This document shows positions 19,586 through 29,625 of a DNA stretch of 64,000 nt, one piece after another. The number at the start of each line of letters is the position of its first letter. The first letter of the stretch is position 1. Origin of the DNA: Methyloversatilis sp. (GTDB lineage Bacteria; Pseudomonadota; Gammaproteobacteria; Burkholderiales; Rhodocyclaceae); contig JAGNYW010000007.1 of the NCBI GenBank assembly GCA_017984755.1, positions 1 through 64,000 on the forward strand, given 5' to 3'. Under the pieces are notes generated by a model. The model saw nothing but the letters and a program-made list of their open reading frames with translations. It ran no database searches and was not told where the DNA came from. A program made the position numbers and the translations under genes.

Positions 19586-21202
19586 TCAGGGCGCTGCAAG
19601 CTCGGCGAACGCGACGCGCTCGTAGTTGTTGCCGAACGAACCCAGCCGCACGAGGCTTACGCGGCGCAATACGTCATTCAGATAGATCTCCAGCTTGCGC
19701 TCCGCCTGAAACCAGCCTCTCGGCATGATCAGCGATGCGTCTTCGCCCATGACCTGCACCGCGGGCAGCAGGAAGGCCCGGATGAAACGTTCGCTGGCCG
19801 CACCTTCTTCCGCCAGCGGCCTGATCGCAACCGCGCGGGGCGTACCCGGCAGCACATAGAGACCGGACAGCAGGTGGCCGTCGGGTTCAAGGGTCAGCCA
19901 TGACACGCGCGCCAGCCGCCAGTGCTCGGAGTCCGGCCCGAAAACGGCAATGAGCTGCGAGTGCTCCAGGGTGTGGATGTCAGGCGGTGCCCGTAGCCGG
20001 TAGCCCATGACGCTGTGGTCGAGCATCGTCCAGCGTTGCGTCGGGTAGTGGGCGCGTGCGCTCGCCTGACGTACCGCAAGAACTGCGCCGTCGTGAGCCC
20101 GCTCGCCGAAGGTGGCGATGTCCACGAAATCGCTGTGGCTGTAGATGCGCGCAGGCGGGGGCTGCACGAACTCGGCACCCGAGATCAGGTAGTACATGGC
20201 GTCGAAGCCGAGTGCGATGTCGACTTCACCCCCTCCGGCATGCCGCTGAAATCGACGCGGGCTGGCCGCCAGGCACCACGGCTTGTAAAGTTGCAGCAGA
20301 AGCCGCCCTGCAGAGACAGGGTGGCAGTCTGCACCCAGGCCGAGATGTTCCGGCGACAGCCCCTGCTTCAGACCGGCGATCACGCGTTCGATTTCGCTCG
20401 ACAGGCGTGCCGATCCGAGGCGCCGAAGGTGCTGGCTGCGGGCAAATGATTCGAGCGGCCGGGCACCGGTGTCGAGGTTGAGGTCCACGGCGTACGTCTT
20501 GGCATCCGTACCGCCGAATACCGGCATGATTTCGGTCAGGCTCGCGTAATGCTGGGCCCAGCGGCAGACCCACTCGAATTCGCGCGGACTGCGGCCATAC
20601 GGATTCGACAGGTCGATCAGCAGCACGCTGCAATAGGATTCCGCGGCGCTCTGCGGATAACCGCCCTGCTTCAGGTTGTCCGCCACCGGCTGGGTCGCGA
20701 AGCCCCATTCTTCGGCGGTGCTGAAGTAGCCATGCAGTTCCAGCCACATGCCGCGCGGCACGGTGCGCCGTGCGCGGTAGTACTCGACCACGGCACGTCC
20801 CGCATACAGCACGCAGCGTTGGCAAACGAGAGCGAGCGATTGCTCTTCCAGCGGATGCAGTCCGGTCGTTTCGGCGGCCTGCGCATAAGCCTGCGCCATG
20901 GCCAGCCACAGCGCGACCACCTGCCGCAGCACGGCGTCCTCCGGGCTTCCCGGAACCACCGGCTTGCTGCTGTAGCGGATGGCGAGGCTTTCCTGGAGGA
21001 ATTGCAGCGGTGCACGCATCACTTCCAGCACGTCGATGTAGTCGGCGCTGCGCGGCGGGGTCTGACGCAGGCCGTAGAGCATGCGGGTAAGCGTGTCGCG
21101 CACCCGCGGCACGTTCGTCAGCGGCAACTCCGCGATCAGTGCCCTGCACTGGCGGGCGTCACGGTAATTGAGGGTTCCGGCTGGCCGACTGACGTCCGTC
21201 AT
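19586..21202 (-). CDS. Conserved hypothetical with split PilZ-like signature (tandem copy 2)
   Basis: A 538-residue soluble protein without signal peptide or membrane segments. The first ~300 residues are helical. An RRFQR segment (R316/R317-R320) starts a beta-rich C-terminal part, and a DHSVMG segment (D395, S397, G400) follows about 75 residues later. RxxxR and (D/N)xSxxG are the two c-di-GMP contact motifs of PilZ domains, normally 20-35 residues apart, so the domain would carry an insertion. The upstream gene is a distant paralogue with the same pair of motifs, and the two overlap by four bases. Likely a c-di-GMP-linked protein, but the family was not recognised. Confidence 0.6.
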   Translation of the reverse strand: MTDVSRPAGTLNYRDARQCRALIAELPLTNVPRVRDTLTRMLYGLRQTPPRSADYIDVLEVMRAPLQFLQESLAIRYSSKPVVPGSPEDAVLRQVVALWLAMAQAYAQAAETTGLHPLEEQSLALVCQRCVLYAGRAVVEYYRARRTVPRGMWLELHGYFSTAEEWGFATQPVADNLKQGGYPQSAAESYCSVLLIDLSNPYGRSPREFEWVCRWAQHYASLTEIMPVFGGTDAKTYAVDLNLDTGARPLESFARSQHLRRLGSARLSSEIERVIAGLKQGLSPEHLGLGADCHPVSAGRLLLQLYKPWCLAASPRRFQRHAGGGEVDIALGFDAMYYLISGAEFVQPPPARIYSHSDFVDIATFGERAHDGAVLAVRQASARAHYPTQRWTMLDHSVMGYRLRAPPDIHTLEHSQLIAVFGPDSEHWRLARVSWLTLEPDGHLLSGLYVLPGTPRAVAIRPLAEEGAASERFIRAFLLPAVQVMGEDASLIMPRGWFQAERKLEIYLNDVLRRVSLVRLGSFGNNYERVAFAELAAP

Positions 21203-22752
21203 GTCACCGGCTCGATGCGGGCAAGCTCGAAGTCACAACCCCGTTCAAGCGATTCGACGAGCTGCACGCGCCGCTTGCCCTGATGACCGGACAGCATGAT
21301 CCTCCTCGATTTGCGGTACCAGCCCGAGGGCAGTGCAACGCATTCGGGCTGGCCGATGCGTTCGACGGCGGGCATCAGCAGGCCCTGACCTTCATGGTCA
21401 CCGCTGCCGTCGGGCGAGCGTGCCACATCGACCGGTTGCGGTATGCCGGCGAGCATGCTGATGCCGATCTGCAGTTCGGCGCCATGTGACATCGTCCAGC
21501 AGATATGGGCAAGCAGGAAGTTCGAGGAATTCTCCGGCCGCACGGCGAGCAGCATGCCGTTGCTCACCCGCGTGCCTTCGGATGTGGTGCGTCGGCTCAG
21601 CCGAAGCCCGGTTGCGCTGTCGTCGATGATGTGCCAATCCTCGATCAGGTAGCCGGTCGCAACCGTGTCCGGTCGTGCGTCGGGAGGCATGAGATCGGCA
21701 CCCGGTGTACCGGCCCCTCCCAGAAAGGCCTGCACTGCGCGCATGCCGATCACGACGGATGCATTCTGCTGCATCGGCCGCCGCGATTCGGCGCGCGTGA
21801 GGCCACCGCGGCAGCAGTGCGTGTGCATGTGGCGCAGCAGCGCTTCGGCCTGCGTCGGGCTGAGTTCGGTACCCAGGCGCAGTGCTTCGGGCGTTTCTCC
21901 CTGGCCCAGCAGCGTCAGGCGCTTGCGTATGCCATGTGAAAACTCGTCGAGCACCAGCCAGCGCAGCTTGCTGTTGAGCTGGGTCGAGCGCGCCACGGCT
22001 TCGTCGCTGGAGAGGTCCAGCATCAGCGGAGGCAGCACACACTGATGCACCGCAACGTCCAGCAGCGCAGCCTTGCCGGCCCATTTGCCTAGCCAGCGAA
22101 AGAGCATGCCGAGCTGGCGGTGGTTCAGTCCGAAAGGACTCGATGTGAACATGAGCACGCACAGCACATAGACCGCGCGTACGCTCATCGGGCGTTCTTC
22201 GCTCAGCGCGTCGTCCTTGATCTTGCGTTCGCTTGCGCCGAGTTTTTCTGCCGCTTCATAGCAGGCATGCGTACGTCGCCAGTAGCCGGGCGCGGGCAGA
22301 TGGGATGCGCGCAGGGCGTCGAACTGCATCAGCACGAATGCGCCCAGTGCGCGATGGGCGATCAGCGAGACCTGACCACCTACGTTGCCGTCCCCATCGA
22401 GGGCGGCGGCAAGGCAGTGCAGGTAGGCGGTTGCCAGGGTGTCCCACATCGCCTGGTTGGCGTCGAAGGCCGCACGCTCTCCTGCCGACAGGGGCAGGCT
22501 GCGACCGGCGAAACGGCTCGCCGTGCTCGCCTGAGCAGCCAGCACGGCCGCGCGCAGTTCCTCGATCACGCGCAGCCGGTCACCGGCCGGCATGCGGTAG
22601 CGGTTCAGCAGGTTGATCTGTCCGAGCAGCCTGGCCTGCATCTTGAGCGGCTGCGATCGGTCGAGTTGCTCCAGCCAGTCGCGCGCCGACCGTGCATTGC
22701 CGAATTCCGGCGGATGCTCGTGTGCGGTAGCAGGCAGGGAGAACGAATGCAT
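21199..22752 (-). CDS. Conserved hypothetical with split PilZ-like signature (tandem copy 1)
   Basis: The 517-residue soluble protein resembles its downstream neighbour in size, helical first half and C-terminal beta-rich part. An RAESR segment (R320-R324) precedes a strand (ASVVIGMRAVQAFLGG) that parallels the second protein's DIALGFDAMYYLISG. The later DDSATG (D377, S379, G382) supplies the second PilZ-type motif. Spacing between the motifs is about 55 residues. It is the first gene of the pair and overlaps the second by ATGA. Its start is near-divergent from nothing; the HIT gene upstream reads the same way, 122 bases away. Confidence 0.6.
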   Translation of the reverse strand: MHSFSLPATAHEHPPEFGNARSARDWLEQLDRSQPLKMQARLLGQINLLNRYRMPAGDRLRVIEELRAAVLAAQASTASRFAGRSLPLSAGERAAFDANQAMWDTLATAYLHCLAAALDGDGNVGGQVSLIAHRALGAFVLMQFDALRASHLPAPGYWRRTHACYEAAEKLGASERKIKDDALSEERPMSVRAVYVLCVLMFTSSPFGLNHRQLGMLFRWLGKWAGKAALLDVAVHQCVLPPLMLDLSSDEAVARSTQLNSKLRWLVLDEFSHGIRKRLTLLGQGETPEALRLGTELSPTQAEALLRHMHTHCCRGGLTRAESRRPMQQNASVVIGMRAVQAFLGGAGTPGADLMPPDARPDTVATGYLIEDWHIIDDSATGLRLSRRTTSEGTRVSNGMLLAVRPENSSNFLLAHICWTMSHGAELQIGISMLAGIPQPVDVARSPDGSGDHEGQGLLMPAVERIGQPECVALPSGWYRKSRRIMLSGHQGKRRVQLVESLERGCDFELARIEPVT

Positions 22753-22874
22753 CGGGAAAGGACGCGGGAAAATGCCGACAATACGATTCTATGTGTGTGC
22801 CGCACTTTTCGTGCATGCGTGAATCACTGGCCAGCGCATTTTTCCGCCCGTGCCGTGCGTGATTTTTGCTCCGG

Positions 22875-23746
22875 TCAGCCTTCGCTGTCCGCCCGCACGC
22901 ACCACAGCAGACGAGCAGTCTCGCCGGCTTCGCCGACCAGCACGGCGTTCTGGCCGAACGCGGCACCGATGCGCACCGCTTCTTCGGCCGTCAGCCCTCC
23001 GCACAGCAGTGCTGGTTCCGTCCAGCCCGCAGCGCCATCCTCCGGCCAGTTCACCGCCTCGCACACCGGCAGGCCGCGCTGCACCAGCAGTGCACGCAAT
23101 GCAGCGTGTGCAGCCAGATTGGCGTCGCCCTCGCAGCGCGCCGACCACGGATTCGCTGCAGAGATCAGTGCCCACCGATTCTGCGACTGTGCGGTCAGCC
23201 AGCGGTCGAGCAGTGGCTCGGTCGTGCCCATGCGCAGCGTTGCCGGTCCGTCGGGCAGATCGGCGGCATAGGCAGTCGCTGCGTAGGCTTCGGCCAGCGC
23301 GGCCGAAATTTCCACGGTCGGCAGACCGAGCCGCGCCAGCAAGGTTGCGCGCCACAGCGCAGCAGGCAGGCGCGGGCGTGCAGTGCCGTCACGCAGACGA
23401 GTGCTCCAGATCGAGCCTGGGAAATGAGCGTCGTCCTGCCAGCGTGCGATCACGTGCCAGTGCAGGTGCGGCACCATGTTGCCGAGACTGCCCAGATTGA
23501 TCTTTTCGGGCTGCGCGATTTCGCGGACGCTGCGTTCGACCTGCCATACGACATTCATCAGATGCTCGCGGTCGGCGTCGTTCAGGTCGGTCATCTCTCG
23601 CGCGTGACCGTTCCAGATGACGCGCAGGAAGGCCGGATGATCGGCATCGCGCGCGTCGATCACGCGCAGCCGGTCGTCGCGCCACAGCCAGTGATGGCCG
23701 GGCCTGTCGTTGCAGATCGGGCAGTCCGGCGTGTTCGATTCGGCAC

Positions 23747-23750
<4 letters not shown>
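22875..23750 (-). CDS. HIT-domain protein fused to DUF3293
   Basis: The 291-residue protein has a histidine-triad domain (about 8-110) with CPIC (C10, C13) and the active-site HLHWH (H95, H97, H99). The second half (about 165-291) is a DUF3293 domain, recognisable from [16 protein letters not shown] and the later [22 protein letters not shown] proteins hydrolyse or transfer nucleotides; DUF3293 has no known function. The only sensible start is TTG at 23750, which overlaps the YbiT stop (TTGA); no ATG or GTG lies in this frame before CPIC without running deep into ybiT. The coupling suggests a shared setting with the ribosome-associated ATPase. Confidence 0.78.
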
Positions 23751-25369
<1,619 letters not shown>

Positions 25370-25510
25370 GGCACTCACGGGTAAAAGGATGCGCGGACGC
25401 GCACAGCCGGTCATTGTACCGGACGTAAATGTGCGTCCGGCCGTGCCGGCTGCGCAGGTGTAGAATTCGGGCGCCTGAATTTCATTGCGGATCGCGCCCG
25501 CCCAACGCCC

Positions 25511-26833
25511 ATGGTGCCTCACCTGACCACCGCGCTCACCGGCCCGCTGCTCGCGCTGGAGCGACGTTTCCTCGAACGCCAGACGGACATCGAACAGTGG
25601 TTCCGTTCGCAGTGGCTCGAACATTCACCGCCGTTCTACGCATCGGTCGATCTGCGCAATGCGGGCTTCAAGCTGGCCCCGGTTGACACCAACCTGTTTC
25701 CGGGTGGTTTCAACAACCTCAATGCCGAATTCCTGCCGCTGTGCGTTCAGGCGACGATGACAGCCATCGAAAAGCTGTGTCCGGAAGCGCGCAACCTGCT
25801 GCTGGTGCCGGAGAACCACACGCGCAACCTGTTCTATCTGCGCAACGTCGCCCGTCTCGCACAGATACTGAAACTGGCCGGGCTCAACGTGCGCATCGGC
25901 AGCCTGCTGCCGGACCTCGCCGGGCCGACCGAGCTCGATCTGGGTGACGGCCACAGCCTGCGGATCGAACCGTTGATCCGCCTGCCGGGCGGGCGGCGCA
26001 TCGGCGTGGAAGGCTTCGATCCCTGCGCCATCCTGCTCAACAACGACCTGTCGGCCGGCGTGCACGAATTGCTTCGGGGCGTGCATGAGCAGACCTTCAT
26101 TCCGCCACTGCATGCCGGCTGGACCACGCGCCGCAAATCACAGCATTTCGAGGCTTACAGCGAGGTGGCACGAAGCTTCGCTTCGGTCATGGACATCGAT
26201 CCGTGGGTCATCGATCCGATGTACGACGTGTGCAGCGACATCAATTTCCAGGAACGCAGCGGCGAAGAGTGCCTGGCTACGCGCGTCGGCGCATTGCTTG
26301 CCCGCATCCGCGAAAAGTACGCCCAGCACGGCGTCGAGCATGACCCCTTCGTCATCGTGAAGGCAGATGCCGGCACCTACGGCATGGGCATCATGACCGT
26401 GCGAGATCCATCGGAAGTGGTGGGGCTGAACCGCAAGCAGCGCAACAAGATGGCGGTGGTGAAGGAGGGCATGGAAGTCAGTTCAGTGATGATCCAGGAA
26501 GGTGTGCCCACCTTCGAGACGGTTGATGGCGGCGTTGCCGAGCCGGTCGTCTACATGATGGATCGCTACGTGGTGGGCGGGTTCTATCGCGTGCATGGCG
26601 AACGGGGTCGCGACGAGAACCTGAACGCGCCGGGCATGCATTTCAAGCCGCTCGCCTTCCAAGCCTGCTGTTCCATGCCGGATCCGGGCTCGGCGCCGGA
26701 CGCACCACCCAACCGCTTCTATGCTTATGGCGTGGTGGCTCGTCTTGCACTGGTTGCAGCCAGCCTCGAGCTGGAGCGCGGTATGCCGATGAACGGTGCC
26801 GAAGAGGCGCTCGAAACCGCGCGGCGCGGCTGA
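25511..26833 (+). CDS. gshA: Glutamate-cysteine ligase, proteobacterial second type
   Basis: A 440-residue enzyme of the GshA type common in Beta- and some Gammaproteobacteria (not the E. coli type). It makes gamma-glutamylcysteine, the first step of glutathione synthesis. Recognised from the N-terminus ([16 protein letters not shown]), [14 protein letters not shown], and the late [17 protein letters not shown] segment. It is followed by gshB after one base, so both enzymes of the pathway are co-transcribed. Divergent from ybiT with a 141-base gap. Confidence 0.93.
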   Translation: MVPHLTTALTGPLLALERRFLERQTDIEQWFRSQWLEHSPPFYASVDLRNAGFKLAPVDTNLFPGGFNNLNAEFLPLCVQATMTAIEKLCPEARNLLLVPENHTRNLFYLRNVARLAQILKLAGLNVRIGSLLPDLAGPTELDLGDGHSLRIEPLIRLPGGRRIGVEGFDPCAILLNNDLSAGVHELLRGVHEQTFIPPLHAGWTTRRKSQHFEAYSEVARSFASVMDIDPWVIDPMYDVCSDINFQERSGEECLATRVGALLARIREKYAQHGVEHDPFVIVKADAGTYGMGIMTVRDPSEVVGLNRKQRNKMAVVKEGMEVSSVMIQEGVPTFETVDGGVAEPVVYMMDRYVVGGFYRVHGERGRDENLNAPGMHFKPLAFQACCSMPDPGSAPDAPPNRFYAYGVVARLALVAASLELERGMPMNGAEEALETARRG

Positions 26834-26834
26834 C

Positions 26835-27785
26835 ATGGCGCTGCGCATCGCTTTCATCGTCGACCCGCTGGACGCGCTCAAACCTGCCAAGGATTCCAGC
26901 ATCGCAATGATGCGCGAGACCGCGCGCCGGGGCCACGAAGTGTGGACGGTGCAGCGCGAGGCTCTGAATCTGCACGGCGGCGATCTCTCCGCGCGGGCAC
27001 GGCGCATCGCGCCGAGCGCATCCGACAAACCGTGGTTTCGCATCGAAGATGAGCAGACGATTTCGCTGTGCGATGTCGACGCGGTGCTGATGCGTCAGGA
27101 CCCGCCCTTCGATTTCGAATACATCACCGCCACCTGGATGCTCGAGCGTGCCGTGGCCGGCGGTGCGCGCGTATTCAACAACCCGCGCGCCATCCGCGAC
27201 CACTCCGAAAAGGTGTCGATCTGCGAATTTCCGGACCTCATCACGCCGACCCTGGTGTCGCGTGATGTGTCCTCGGTGAATGCCTTCATCGACAGCCACG
27301 CCGACTGCATCCTGAAGCCGCTCGACAGCATGGGCGGCGCACGCATCTTCCGTGTCCGTCATGATGATCCGAACCGCAACGTCATCATCGAAACGCTGAA
27401 CAATGACGGTGCTGCCACACTGATGGCGCAGCGCTACATTCCCGAAATCACTGCAGGCGACAAGCGCATCCTTCTGATCGACGGCGAGCCCGTGCCCTTC
27501 TGCCTTGCGCGCATTCCGAAGGCGGGCGAGACGCGCGGCAATCTGGCGGCCGGCGGCCGGGGGGTCGCTCAGCCGCTGTCCGACAGCGACTGGCGCATTG
27601 CACGTGCGCTCGGGCCGACACTGGCAGCGCGCGGCCTTCTGCTGGTCGGACTGGACGTCATCGGTGACCGCCTGACGGAAATCAATGTCACCAGCCCGAC
27701 CTGCTTCGTTGAAATCACGCAGCAGACGGGTTTCGACGTCGCCGCCATGTTCGTCGATGCGCTCGAGCGTGCCGCCGCGCCTTAA
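26835..27785 (+). CDS. gshB: Glutathione synthetase
   Basis: The 316-residue ATP-grasp enzyme adds glycine to gamma-glutamylcysteine. Conserved segments include FIVDPLDALKPAKDSS near the start, LMRQDPPFDFEYI, ILKPLDSMGGARIFRV, and the metal-binding TEINVTSPT near the end. The ATG at 26835 is one base after the gshA stop and matches the family N-terminus. The stop TAA shares one base with the apbE start (TAATG). Confidence 0.96.
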   Translation: MALRIAFIVDPLDALKPAKDSSIAMMRETARRGHEVWTVQREALNLHGGDLSARARRIAPSASDKPWFRIEDEQTISLCDVDAVLMRQDPPFDFEYITATWMLERAVAGGARVFNNPRAIRDHSEKVSICEFPDLITPTLVSRDVSSVNAFIDSHADCILKPLDSMGGARIFRVRHDDPNRNVIIETLNNDGAATLMAQRYIPEITAGDKRILLIDGEPVPFCLARIPKAGETRGNLAAGGRGVAQPLSDSDWRIARALGPTLAARGLLLVGLDVIGDRLTEINVTSPTCFVEITQQTGFDVAAMFVDALERAAAP

Positions 27786-28819
27786 TGCCGACAGACGCTG
27801 AGGCGAGCTTCCTCCGGCTGGTGTTGTGCCTGCTTTGCTGTGCGCTGCTCGCCGGCTGCACGGGTGACCGGATCGAGCGTCAGGAATCCTTCGTGTTCGG
27901 TACCCGCGTCGAGGTGCTGGTGTTCGGTCTCGACCGCGCACAGGCGCGTGATGCCGCGGGTGAGGTGCTGCGTGAATTCGATCGCCTGCATCGGCTTCTC
28001 CACGCGTGGCAGCCGTCCGAACTGACGCGCATCAATGCTGCGATCGAAGCAGGACTGCCGGTCGACATCGACCCGGAAATCGCAGCGCTGCTCAAGGGCG
28101 CGGCCGACGCAGCGAAGCGCGGGGAAAACCTGTTCAACCCCGCTGCCGGCGCTTTGATCGCTGCATGGGGCTTCCATGCCGACGAGTTCCGGCCGCAACG
28201 ACCCGACGACGCGACCGTCGCAGCACTGCTGGCTGCACGGCCCGTGATGTCCGACCTGGACATGGTCGTGCTGCCCGGCGACGGTCATCGTGTGAGCAGC
28301 CGCAATCGCATCGTGCGGCTCGATCTCGGCGGTTACGCCAAGGGCTACGCACTCGACCGCGCAGCTGCACTGCTGCGTGCCCGTGGTGTCCGCAATGCGC
28401 TGATCAACATCGGGGGCAATGTGATGGCGCTGGGCAGTAAGGGCGACACGCCCTGGCGCATCGGCATCCAGCATCCGCGCAAAGCCGAATCGCTCGCCAG
28501 CGTCGAATTGCGTGACGGCGAGGCGATCGGCACCTCGGGTGACTATCAGCGCTATTTCGAGCTGGATGGCGAGCGCCTGTGTCACCTGATCGATCCGCGC
28601 ACCGGCCAGCCAGTGCGTCATACGCAATCGCTCACCGTGCTGATGCCTGCGCAGCCGGACGCCGGCGCGCGTTCCGACGCCGACAGCAAGCCGCTGTTCA
28701 TTGCCGGCCGCGACGACTGGATGGCGCTGTCGGGCCGCATGGGCGTAAGCCACGTGTTGCGTATCGATGCCGATGGCAGTATGGATGCCACGACCGCCAT
28801 GCGGGCGCGGTTGCGCTGA
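27785..28819 (+). CDS. apbE: FAD:protein FMN transferase ApbE (lipoprotein)
   Basis: A 344-residue periplasmic lipoprotein. The signal peptide ends in the lipobox LLAGC (lipidated C25). The ApbE domain shows GGYAKGYALDRA, NIGGNVMALG and HLIDPRTGQPV. ApbE uses FAD to attach FMN covalently to Ser/Thr of target flavoproteins such as NqrB/C or RnfD/G; no target gene is in the window. Overlaps gshB by one base, so it is in the glutathione operon. Confidence 0.92.
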   Translation: MPTDAEASFLRLVLCLLCCALLAGCTGDRIERQESFVFGTRVEVLVFGLDRAQARDAAGEVLREFDRLHRLLHAWQPSELTRINAAIEAGLPVDIDPEIAALLKGAADAAKRGENLFNPAAGALIAAWGFHADEFRPQRPDDATVAALLAARPVMSDLDMVVLPGDGHRVSSRNRIVRLDLGGYAKGYALDRAAALLRARGVRNALINIGGNVMALGSKGDTPWRIGIQHPRKAESLASVELRDGEAIGTSGDYQRYFELDGERLCHLIDPRTGQPVRHTQSLTVLMPAQPDAGARSDADSKPLFIAGRDDWMALSGRMGVSHVLRIDADGSMDATTAMRARLR

Positions 28820-28822
28820 GTT

Positions 28823-29272
28823 TCAGGCGGCCGTGTCGGCCGCAGGTGCGGCGGATTCGACCCGATTGCGGCCAATATTCTTGGCTTGATAGAGCGCCGT
28901 GTCAGCGGCTTCGATCAGTTAGCCGATCGATGTGCATTGCGGCTCGCCCAGCACCAGCGGGCTGTCGGCGAAACGGTCGTCCCCCGGTGTGTCCGGCACC
29001 ACCAGTACGCCGTCGCGTTCGTCGAACGCGTGCGCACGCATCGATACGTCGCGCGAGGTTTCGCCTTCCTGCAGGCCGCAGCGGGATTTGAACCACTGAC
29101 GATCAGCATCGACGAGGGAAATCGGTGCGATCGGTGTGTCGCAGATATCCGCGGCAAGCCGGGTCAGGTCGTCGAATGCCGGCTTCGGCTCGGTGTCGAG
29201 CAGGTTCAAACGGTGCAGGGCAAGCAGCCGGGCTTCTTCGTTGTCGGGTATCCGGGCGGGCTTGATCGGCGT
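28823..29272 (-). pseudogene. Remnant of a GAF-GGDEF diguanylate cyclase with a large internal deletion
   Basis: On the minus strand the frame from 29272 to 28922 encodes the first part of a GAF domain (NEEARLLALHR..., DTPIAPISLVDADRQWFKS, VVPDTPGDDRFADSPLVLGEP) and ends in TAA at 28919-28921. Directly after that stop, in the same frame, 28918-28823 encodes the end of a GGDEF domain (LIEAADTALYQAKNIGRNRV) and its own stop. The rest of the GAF and nearly all of the GGDEF domain, including the catalytic GG(D/E)EF motif, are missing. No normal start codon is visible at the N-terminus. The simplest reading is a deletion that joined the two ends of the gene. Confidence 0.85.
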
Positions 29273-29466
29273 TCAGCGTTGTTTATTCCTGCTTATCGCC
29301 CGATGCGTAGGACTCCTTGAAACAAATTTGTGTCGGAGTGCTGCACGTCCGGCGAATGGAAAACCGGACAATGCGCCGGCGGGGGCCACCCTCGAAAAAA
29401 TGGCCAGCGAATGCAACCCGCCACGCCGGCATCGGTCTTCACCAAAACCACACTCGGTGAGTCCGC

Positions 29467-29625
29467 ATGAAAAGCCATTTCAAGGGCAACAAGTCCAGCC
29501 TGCCGACGAAGACATGCGCGGCCTGCGGTCGCGAAATGACCTGGCGGCGAGCATGGCGAAACAACTGGGATGAGGTCCGATATTGTTCCGACGCCTGTCG
29601 CCGGAAGAGGGCGCCCCATGTCTGA
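29467..29625 (+). CDS. DUF2256 small zinc-binding protein
   Basis: A 52-residue protein with four cysteines, C17, C20, C40 and C44 (CAAC ... YCSDAC), and the family pattern GNKSSLPTKTC, TWRRAW, WDEVRYCS. This matches DUF2256, a small probable zinc-ribbon family of unknown role, often found beside photolyase/cryptochrome genes. The ATG at 29467 is the only suitable start. Its last eight bases overlap the photolyase gene, indicating coupled translation. Confidence 0.85.
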   Translation: MKSHFKGNKSSLPTKTCAACGREMTWRRAWRNNWDEVRYCSDACRRKRAPHV

